NCBI GenBank assembly: GCA_003476475.1
Contig: DMUD01000086.1
Span: forward strand, 1 to 5,585
DNA length: 5,585 bases
Direction: 5' to 3'
Source: Cytophagales bacterium
GTDB taxonomy: Bacteria > Bacteroidota > Bacteroidia > Cytophagales > UBA9547
Notes under the pieces: generated by a model
Told to the model about the DNA's origin: nothing
Seen by the model: the letters and a program-made list of their open reading frames with translations, nothing else
Database searches by the model: none
Translations under genes and position numbers: made by a program
Shown: positions 1 through 5,585 of the stretch, piece after piece
How positions within the stretch are numbered: position 1 is the stretch's first letter
How the letters are laid out: each line of letters opens with the position of its first letter

Positions 1-155
1 CCCAACATTTAAAAAAAGATGGCTATCTATTACTAAGTGGTTTTTTTGAGTACGATTTAGACGAAATCTTTGAAAGAACCGAACCAAATGGTTTAGAATA
101 CCTTGGAAGAAAAAACAAAAACAATTGGATTTCTCCTGTTTTTAGAAAAAAGTAA
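1..155 (+). CDS. prmA: Ribosomal protein L11 methyltransferase, C-terminal end (partial)
   Basis: This frame is open from position 3 to a TAA at 153-155, giving the last 50 residues of a protein whose start lies outside the window. The piece reads GYLLLSGFFEYDLDEIFER, then EPNGLEYLGRKNKNNWISPV, and ends in FRKK. It has the shape of the PrmA C-terminus: a Gly-x-Leu-x-Leu-Ser-Gly strand, a helix, and a closing strand with a conserved Trp before a terminal Arg/Lys-Lys. In E. coli PrmA the equivalent parts are GLLGLSGIL and EEWCRITGRKN (compared from memory). PrmA is a cytoplasmic SAM-dependent enzyme that trimethylates ribosomal protein L11. The SAM-binding motifs lie upstream and cannot be checked here, so another class I methyltransferase remains possible. 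The next gene starts four bases after this stop, which suggests an operon. Confidence 0.75.
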   Translation, partial: QHLKKDGYLLLSGFFEYDLDEIFERTEPNGLEYLGRKNKNNWISPVFRKK

Positions 156-159
156 CCTC

Positions 160-222
160 ATGAAACATCTCAGATTTTTTCTTTTTGCTGGCTTTATTGC
201 AAGCATGCAATTAGCATTTGCA
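160..222 (+). other. Signal peptide (Sec, signal peptidase I type)
   Basis: Residues 1-21 of the giant protein have a short basic start (KHLR), a hydrophobic core (FFLFAGFIA) and an AFA motif just before QQ. This fits cleavage after residue 21, so the mature protein would start at the codon at 223. The absence of a Cys at +1 argues against lipidation. The signal also decides the start codon: translation from the upstream TTG at 103 would put 19 mostly charged or polar residues in front of it. Confidence 0.85.
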
Positions 223-3200
223 CAACAAGTTGCTCGATTTTCGGAAGATAGAACAAAGTTTATGTCCGACTTGAAAAAAGTGATGGAAACTTCGCAAAAT
301 CCTGACGCTGTAAAAATTGGGCAAACTTTTGAAGGAATGTGGAATGCGAGTAGTTTGACGGAAAAGCAGCGAATACAGCTATATAACCTGGTGGTGGCGA
401 TGCAAAAAAAAAGATACCGTGTAAACCCAAATTACATGAGTTATTTTTCACTTTTCAGCAATGCAGTACAGGGAAAAGGAATGAGTGGCATGAAATTGGA
501 TTCACTCATTTATGTCACTTCTCAAGTGTTGGAGAACAGTTCGGCTGCACAATACCAAAAATACCTCGACTTTTTGAACCTATTTTTCGAAAAAGGCCGT
601 TTCTACTCAAGTAATTTCAATCGCCTGTATGTACAAACTCCCAATTTCAGCATTTGGTACATAGATCCTAAAAGTGTAACCAACTCTGAATCGGTTGCGG
701 AACCAGAGGTGAGCATTGTGGAAAAAGTACAAGATGAAAACGCAGATTGGAGCACTAGCTTTTCGGAAGAACCTAAGACGACCGCTACCAAAAGTTTGGA
801 ACAAATAATTGACGAAGAAACACCTCCAACCGTAGAACTACCTTCACTTTCAGGGCCTATTGTAAAGGTGAGCAATGCCACTTTCACAATTGCTTGCAAA
901 TTCGATTCTGTGTCATTTGGCAACGTAACAGGGAGCGTGATGCCTTTTAACAACTTGTTTTTGGGAGAAAAAGCCACTTTTGGCTGGTCGTATGCGGGTT
1001 TGAATGACAAGGATGTGTATGCCGAATTAGAAAAATTCAGCATGAATGTGTCTAAATTAGAACTTTACGCCGAAAATGCTAATTTGATTTATAAGGGTAA
1101 ATTGGAAAAACCCGTTCGAGGGTCTTTTGCCTTCAAGGCCCTAAATAAAATAGATAAATCTAAGACTGCCTACCCATCTTTTGCCTCTTATTCCAACAAA
1201 ATAAATCTAGGAACAATTGGCGATGGGCTTAGCCTTTCGGGTGGCTTTAGCCTTTATGGAAGAACTATCAATTCTTTGTCGGCTGGAATGGGTATATCCA
1301 CACTATACTTTAGCGAGGAAAATGTCATAAAGTTCAAGGCTGTGTCGAAAGGATTCGAAATCACCGATTCTTCCGTTAACTCTCGTCAGGCCGCTATATA
1401 CATCCCTTTCGGGAAGGATTCCATTATCCATTTTGGGGCAAAACTTAATTTTCACAAGCGTAAAAAGATTCTGAAACTCTCCCAAGTAGCAGGCAATCTG
1501 AAAAATGCTAGCTATTACAACACGTATCACAAACTGGAAATACAAGCCGAAGCCGCCACGTACGATATTACAAAAGCGAGAATTGAATTCTATGTGGTCA
1601 ATGCTCGAAATCAAATACCAGTAAAAGTTATTTCTTACGAAAACTTCGATGAAAATAAATACGATTTAATGAAGGGGCTCTTTCCCTTTCACCCTCTTAA
1701 AGTGGCCATCGGTTATGCAAAAACCATCAAAAAAAATAGTTTTTTTTCGGACGACTTGGCCAGCGCCGAAAAATTAAATCCCCCAACTGTACGAGCCGCC
1801 ATGGCCTCGCTCGCACAAGATGGTTTTGCAGATTACAACCCAACAACTGCCAATGTAAAATTGACAAAAAAAGCTTGGCATTATTATTTGGCTAAAGCTA
1901 GCAAAAAAGACTACGACGACATCCAAATTCAATGCCTTAGCCCCATGAAACCAAATGTGATACTAGACATGACGACTAAAAAAATGCATTGCAACGGAGC
2001 CAAACCTTCTTATTTGTGTCGTGCTTTCAATGTGTATTTCGAAGTGGATAGCACAGGAGAAATCAGTTTCGAAAAAAACAGAAAAATGACTTTTAGCGGG
2101 TTGTTGAGTGCAGGACACTTTCAGTTTGTCGGTCGAAACTTCACATTCGATTATGACTCTTTTATGGTCAGAATGGAAAAAGTGGACTTTGTAAACATCA
2201 ATATTGTAAAGGAAGCTGAAAATGCATTGAATATCAAAGAAAGTCAAAAAAGTGCTCGTCTCGGTATTGAACTAGAAAAATCGGAAGGGTATGTGTACTT
2301 AAGCAAGCCAAACAACAAAAGCGGTAAACGTCTTATGCCTGAATATCCTATTTTCAAAGCCGACAAAGGTGGTATTGTATATTTCGACAAAAAAGAAATA
2401 TTGAACGGAGCTTATGACCGTAAAATTTCATTCAATATTCCACCTTTCACCGTCGACAGTTTAAATAGCCAAGATGGAAATTCGATAGCATTCGATGGCA
2501 CCTTTGTATCCAACCATATTTTCCCCGATTTCAAAGAAAAACTACGTTTACAACGGGATCTTTCATTTGGCTTCGAACACCAAATTCCTAAAGAAGGATA
2601 TCCAGTATATGGAAATAACGGGCGCTATTACGAACAAATTACACTGAACAACTTAGGCATAAGAGGTTCTGGAAAATTGGAGACCATGAATTCAAACATC
2701 GTCTCAGAAGACCTTATTTTTTATCCCGATTCGCTTATATCATTGGGTAGTGCCGCCAAAGTAAAAAAGATAGCTACTGCCGAAGTTCACCATCCCGACA
2801 TAGACATAGAAGAACATGAAATGAAATGGTACCCTAAAAAGGATACCCTCATTTTCAAAACCTTCAACAAACCCTTTAGCATGTATGCCAATACCGTTGA
2901 ATTTTGGGGCAAAGTAGGCTTGACATCCAAAGCTGCATTTGCAGATGGAAAACTCGTTACACGCGGTTCGGAAATTACTTCCAATGAATACCTGTTGAAA
3001 GATGAAAGTTTTACAGGACATGATTCAAAGTTCGTCATCACTTCTGCCGATTCGGCCAAACCAAACATGGTAGCCAGCCACTCCAAAATCGAGTTTGACC
3101 TAAAAACCAACAAGGCGGTTGTTTCGCCCGAAGTGGAAGGTTTTGTGAGTGACACTTTTCCATACATCCAATATTCCACTTCTATCAATAGGTGCGAATG

Positions 3201-5055
3201 GGACTTGGAAAAGCAAACACTTACGATGGGTAACAAGAAAGATTTGAAAAATGTAAAAGGCGTTTTTTATAGCCTCAATCCCATTGCCGACTCACTTTCT
3301 TTCAGTGCAGCATATGCCTTTTACGACATCAAAAAACAATTTATGCATTTGAAAGGTGTGCCATTTGTACGAGTCGCCGACAGCGAAATTTTGCCTGACA
3401 GCGGTCTTCTTACTATTGACGAAACTGGCAAAATTGAAACGCTAGAAAATGCCAGCGTGCGCATGGACAGCGTCAACAAATATCACTTTCTAACAAAAGG
3501 AACCATCGACATACTTTCAAGACAGGAATTTAAAGGAGACGCTCACTACAAATTCCCCTCACCAGACAAGGAAGACCATGATCTTAAAGTAGTTGAATTC
3601 CAATTTCAAGATGTACAAGAAACAAAAAACACAAGAAAAAGACGAAAAAACCAAGGTGCCACACGACATATGACCATTGCCAAAATGGAAGTACCTGAAG
3701 AAGAAAAACTTTATATTTCTCAAGGTATTTTGTACAAAGGCGCAATGGAATTACATTCCAACAAAAAGAACCCCGTTGTGAATGGTTTTGTAAAACTGGA
3801 TTTGAAGCGGAACGACAATATGGTTAGTTGGATAGCATATCAACGCCAAGAAGACTCAAGTTCAGTAGTATTAAATATCTCAAATGCCAAAACAGATCAA
3901 GGCACATCCATCACCACAGGAATTCACTTATCCGTCGACGGTTCCAAACTGTACTCCACATTTATTAGCCAAAAAGAAAACGAAGCTGACAAAGACATTT
4001 TCAATGTAAGCGGAAACCTAAAATTTGACCCTTCCACAAGTCAATACACCGTAGCAGACCCTTTGAAACTTCAAAACAATTTCACAGAAGGCAACTTGGT
4101 ATCACTGAACGACATTACTTCTTCAGTATATTATGAAGGTAAGGCCAACATCATTGAATCCGTCCCCGAATTTCCAATATTGACCAGTGCCGTAGGCAAA
4201 GGAAGCTTGGATAGTGCCAACTTTATATTCAATACTTTTTTAAGCATCCCATTAAACAAGGTAAACATAGATGCAATTAACTCCATGTCTGCCAATATTA
4301 TAGAACATGCCACTCAAAACAATCTACCACCTGCCAACGATTTTACCGACTTACTTCGTATAAAACTTTTAAACGTCATTGGTCAAAAAGCATTCGACAA
4401 TTTCGATAAACAACTAGCCAACGGCAGCTCAAAATCATTTACCAACATTAGCAAACTCGTTGGTTATATGGTTCTGAGTGAAGTAAACTTAATATGGTCT
4501 GCTGAACATGCTGCCTTCCGTAGCAAAGGTCCAATTGGCATTTCGCACATATTGAAAAAGGACGTAAATGCGATGATAGAAGGCTTTGTAGAAATTAAAC
4601 GTAACGCCAATGGCGATGCATTTCGAATATTGCTAACCCCAAATGCCGACAAATGGTACTACATAAGCTACGACAACTATCGTTTGGCACTTTGTTCGAA
4701 CGATGATGAATTTACCAAATTAATGTTAGCCAAATCGAAAGGAGAAGCTAAAAGTAGATTTTCCTGTGTTGCAGCAGACCCTAATGAAAAATCAACATTT
4801 AACAAAGAATTCAATCTCCACTATTTAGGTAAAGAAATTTTAGATGAATCTGTACCAACTCAGGATATGGCTCCTGTCGAATCTACACCTTCTGAAGAAA
4901 TACTTAATTCACCCGAAGAAATACCAGTGCCCACCCCAGCATTAGAACAATCTACGCCAGTAGAAGCTGTTCCGGCAGAAGAAACGCCTAAAAATCAAGA
5001 AAATAGAAAAATGAATAGAAATAAAAAAAATGAGCAAGAAAAAACTGGATTTTAA
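160..5055 (+). CDS. Giant secreted Bacteroidota protein of unknown function, beta-rich (1631 aa)
   Basis: I do not recognise a characterised function. The ATG at 160 is chosen because it begins a clean signal peptide (MKHLRFF, hydrophobic core, cleavage after AFA at residue 21 before QQ). The frame is open further upstream to a TTG at 103, but that lies inside prmA and would bury the signal. There is no Cys after the cleavage site, so it is not a lipoprotein. No other membrane segment is visible. Order of parts: helical domain 22-166; acidic linker about 170-228; beta-rich region 230-500; small helix-turn-helix-like insert 528-577 followed by KKDYDDIQ; Gly/aromatic beta region 600-720; a block 731-960 (YPIFKADKGGIVYF, FPDFKEKL, GYPVYGNNGRYYE, FYPD) that I recall as typical of large uncharacterised Bacteroidota proteins; OstA-like strand motifs around 975-1065; basic loop 1156-1170; beta region 1185-1345; helical segment about 1375-1445; C-terminal block with DKWYYISYDNYRLALCS (1497-1513); Pro/Glu/Thr-rich tail 1571-1610; basic end. 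No catalytic motif and no Por-type sorting domain are seen. It probably acts in the periplasm or at the outer membrane (inference). Confidence 0.9.
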   Translation: MKHLRFFLFAGFIASMQLAFAQQVARFSEDRTKFMSDLKKVMETSQNPDAVKIGQTFEGMWNASSLTEKQRIQLYNLVVAMQKKRYRVNPNYMSYFSLFSNAVQGKGMSGMKLDSLIYVTSQVLENSSAAQYQKYLDFLNLFFEKGRFYSSNFNRLYVQTPNFSIWYIDPKSVTNSESVAEPEVSIVEKVQDENADWSTSFSEEPKTTATKSLEQIIDEETPPTVELPSLSGPIVKVSNATFTIACKFDSVSFGNVTGSVMPFNNLFLGEKATFGWSYAGLNDKDVYAELEKFSMNVSKLELYAENANLIYKGKLEKPVRGSFAFKALNKIDKSKTAYPSFASYSNKINLGTIGDGLSLSGGFSLYGRTINSLSAGMGISTLYFSEENVIKFKAVSKGFEITDSSVNSRQAAIYIPFGKDSIIHFGAKLNFHKRKKILKLSQVAGNLKNASYYNTYHKLEIQAEAATYDITKARIEFYVVNARNQIPVKVISYENFDENKYDLMKGLFPFHPLKVAIGYAKTIKKNSFFSDDLASAEKLNPPTVRAAMASLAQDGFADYNPTTANVKLTKKAWHYYLAKASKKDYDDIQIQCLSPMKPNVILDMTTKKMHCNGAKPSYLCRAFNVYFEVDSTGEISFEKNRKMTFSGLLSAGHFQFVGRNFTFDYDSFMVRMEKVDFVNINIVKEAENALNIKESQKSARLGIELEKSEGYVYLSKPNNKSGKRLMPEYPIFKADKGGIVYFDKKEILNGAYDRKISFNIPPFTVDSLNSQDGNSIAFDGTFVSNHIFPDFKEKLRLQRDLSFGFEHQIPKEGYPVYGNNGRYYEQITLNNLGIRGSGKLETMNSNIVSEDLIFYPDSLISLGSAAKVKKIATAEVHHPDIDIEEHEMKWYPKKDTLIFKTFNKPFSMYANTVEFWGKVGLTSKAAFADGKLVTRGSEITSNEYLLKDESFTGHDSKFVITSADSAKPNMVASHSKIEFDLKTNKAVVSPEVEGFVSDTFPYIQYSTSINRCEWDLEKQTLTMGNKKDLKNVKGVFYSLNPIADSLSFSAAYAFYDIKKQFMHLKGVPFVRVADSEILPDSGLLTIDETGKIETLENASVRMDSVNKYHFLTKGTIDILSRQEFKGDAHYKFPSPDKEDHDLKVVEFQFQDVQETKNTRKRRKNQGATRHMTIAKMEVPEEEKLYISQGILYKGAMELHSNKKNPVVNGFVKLDLKRNDNMVSWIAYQRQEDSSSVVLNISNAKTDQGTSITTGIHLSVDGSKLYSTFISQKENEADKDIFNVSGNLKFDPSTSQYTVADPLKLQNNFTEGNLVSLNDITSSVYYEGKANIIESVPEFPILTSAVGKGSLDSANFIFNTFLSIPLNKVNIDAINSMSANIIEHATQNNLPPANDFTDLLRIKLLNVIGQKAFDNFDKQLANGSSKSFTNISKLVGYMVLSEVNLIWSAEHAAFRSKGPIGISHILKKDVNAMIEGFVEIKRNANGDAFRILLTPNADKWYYISYDNYRLALCSNDDEFTKLMLAKSKGEAKSRFSCVAADPNEKSTFNKEFNLHYLGKEILDESVPTQDMAPVESTPSEEILNSPEEIPVPTPALEQSTPVEAVPAEETPKNQENRKMNRNKKNEQEKTGF

Positions 5056-5092
5056 TCTCCAATTCTGTACTATCAGGTGAAATGTGTAATTT

Positions 5093-5194
5093 TTATAATC
5101 CATTTACCAAAATTTCAAATTCAGACCTAGTTCTATTGTATATCTTGTAATGTTCCACTTCTAACCAATTAGAAACACTTGTAATATTTGTCAT
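5093..5194 (-). CDS. Possible 33-residue short ORF, unidentified
   Basis: On the minus strand an ATG (complement of 5192-5194) opens a 33-codon frame ending with a TAA at 5093-5095. It begins MTNITSVSNWLEVEHY and ends KIYNRTRSEFEILVNGL. The composition is balanced and protein-like, and an AAAGGG lies about 15 bases upstream of the ATG, which is further than usual for a ribosome binding site. The frame continues open upstream of the ATG for about 40 codons without another ATG, so it could also be the tail of an older gene. Nothing in it identifies a family, and chance is a reasonable explanation. Confidence 0.15.
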   Translation of the reverse strand: MTNITSVSNWLEVEHYKIYNRTRSEFEILVNGL

Positions 5195-5226
5195 TCCAAA
5201 AATCCAAATTCCCTTTAAAAAAAACC

Positions 5227-5428
5227 TCCGCACATCAAGCAAGAGGCAAAGAATTTCTAGCCCAATGTTTCCAAAACGAAATGAACAAGTTTGAAAACAA
5301 AAAATTTGGAACCAGAAGAAGAATTCTCAAAACCCAATGTATATTTTAATATAGTCCATTTCACTAAAACCAATTCCGACTGTGAAAAGGTCTAAAAGGA
5401 ATTGGAAGCATTGTATAATAAAATGTAA
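5227..5428 (+). pseudogene. Possible decayed 3' end of an unidentified protein gene
   Basis: The plus strand reads as protein-like text in two frames joined at an A6 tract (5299-5304). From 5227 the first frame gives HQARGKEFLAQCFQNEM and then NKFENK. One base shifted after the A6 tract it continues as NLEPEEEFSKPNVYFNIVHF, then TKTNSDCEKV, a TAA at 5393-5395, and KELEALYNKM before a final TAA at 5426-5428. The Glu/Lys/Leu-rich ending and ordinary codon choice look like a former C-terminal helix with one frameshift and one nonsense change. I cannot name the family, and short AT-rich stretches can look protein-like by chance, so this is tentative. No start codon or ribosome binding site can be assigned. 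Confidence 0.3.
5370..5405. repeat. Inverted repeat, 8-bp perfect arms
   Basis: CCAATTCC at 5370-5377 is matched exactly by GGAATTGG at 5398-5405, with 20 bases between. The stem can be extended inside by GAC (5378-5380) pairing with GTC (5390-5392) if the five bases TAAAA (5393-5397) bulge out. No T-run follows on the plus strand, so it is not a standard intrinsic terminator. It lies within the possible gene remnant. Confidence 0.45.
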
Positions 5429-5453
5429 AACAGTGGCGGGTTGAAAGTATTAG

Positions 5454-5479
5454 GTATAAAGTTCAGATGTATAAAGTTC
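5454..5479 (+). repeat. Direct repeat GTATAAAGTTC, two copies
   Basis: The 11-base unit GTATAAAGTTC occurs at 5454-5464 and again at 5469-5479, separated by four bases (AGAT). The surrounding 5449-5507 stretch is rich in TAG/GTT/TTTAG steps, and TAGGTAT occurs at 5451-5457 and 5501-5507. This resembles the low-complexity AAAGTT/TTAGTT-type intergenic filler I recall from many Bacteroidota genomes. No function can be read from it. Confidence 0.5.
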
Positions 5480-5585
5480 TTAGTTGGTAGTTTTTAGATT
5501 TAGGTATGATTACACATATCTTCTATTGACATACTTTGTAAAAAGTGTGAAATCAATGCGTTTTCGACACTCCACCCACAAATAC

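Larger units (their letters stand above)
5056..5585. other. AT-rich 3' intergenic region without an intact gene
   Basis: All frames are broken by frequent stops on both strands apart from the short stretches listed separately. It holds a possible gene remnant (5227-5428), a possible short minus-strand frame (5093-5194), an inverted repeat (5370-5405) and a direct repeat (5454-5479). No strong GC-rich hairpin followed by a T-run is seen after the stop at 5053-5055. The nearest candidate is a weak bulged stem, GGT(G)AAATG at 5076-5084 with CATTTACC at 5101-5108, around a T-rich loop. The way the giant gene's transcript ends is therefore not apparent from sequence alone. Confidence 0.7.

Noticed and set aside
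103..159. Upstream TTG start giving a 1650-residue product
   Set aside because: It lies inside the prmA coding sequence and adds 19 residues ahead of an excellent signal peptide. The ATG at 160 follows the prmA stop by four bases and is a better start.
603..1043. Minus-strand 146-codon frame
   Set aside because: It is fully antisense to the giant gene, which has a consistent coding signal here. It has no recognisable domain and no ribosome binding site of note.
1303..1614. Minus-strand 103-codon frame with hydrophobic stretches
   Set aside because: Hydrophobicity comes from reading Lys/Asn/Glu-rich codons on the opposite strand. There is no independent support for a gene.
2787..3236. Minus-strand 149-codon frame
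   Set aside because: It is antisense to the conserved-looking core of the giant protein. Its translation is Ser/Leu-rich shadow sequence with no motif.
5023..5080. Programmed frameshift at the A8 tract (5023-5030) giving an alternative C-terminus
   Set aside because: The alternative frame runs only to a TGA at 5078-5080 and would change little. No stimulatory hairpin is evident.
5076..5108. Intrinsic terminator after the giant gene
   Set aside because: The stem GGT(G)AAATG/CATTTACC is AT-rich with a bulge and a 16-base loop, and is followed by A-rich rather than T-rich sequence.
5526..5542. Promoter with TTGACA and a downstream TACTTTG
   Set aside because: The Bacteroidota -7 consensus TAnnTTTG is not matched (one base short), the two elements overlap instead of being spaced, and no gene start lies within the window downstream.

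Overview
The window is AT-rich. Its frequent AAA/GAA codons, a secreted giant with an Ala-Gln-Gln signal-peptidase site and weak purine-poor ribosome binding sites fit a member of the Bacteroidota, probably a Cytophagales- or Sphingobacteriia-like lineage. The lineage is inferred from protein style and codon use, not from a marker gene.

Layout. Positions 1-155 hold the last 50 codons of a methyltransferase gene that looks like prmA (ribosomal protein L11 methyltransferase), truncated by the window edge. Four bases after its stop, an ATG at 160 opens a single 1631-codon gene that runs to 5055 and fills nearly 90 % of the window. Its product is a very large exported protein: a signal peptide, a helical N-terminal domain, an acidic linker, about 1100 residues dominated by beta-strand patterns, a more helical C-terminal domain, and a Pro/Glu/Thr-rich tail ending in a basic stretch. 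I do not know a characterised function for it. The central part looks like a conserved Bacteroidota family of unknown function. A degenerate strand motif (aromatic-Asp-Ile/Leu, then a Lys/Thr/Asn turn, then alternating hydrophobics) recurs at least six times and resembles the strands of OstA/LptA-type beta-jellyrolls. That suggests, without proving, a periplasmic or envelope scaffold.

The last 530 bases (5056-5585) contain no convincing intact gene. They hold what looks like the decayed 3' end of an old protein gene (about 5227-5428, with one frameshift at an A6 tract and one in-frame stop), a possible 33-residue minus-strand reading frame (5093-5194), an inverted repeat (5370-5405), and a short direct repeat (5454-5479) in a GTT/TAG-rich low-complexity stretch.

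How the genes fit together: the giant gene is almost certainly co-transcribed with prmA, because no space exists for a promoter except inside the prmA coding sequence. No functional link between L11 methylation and the envelope protein is evident. No RNA genes, CRISPR arrays, insertion sequences or riboswitches were seen.
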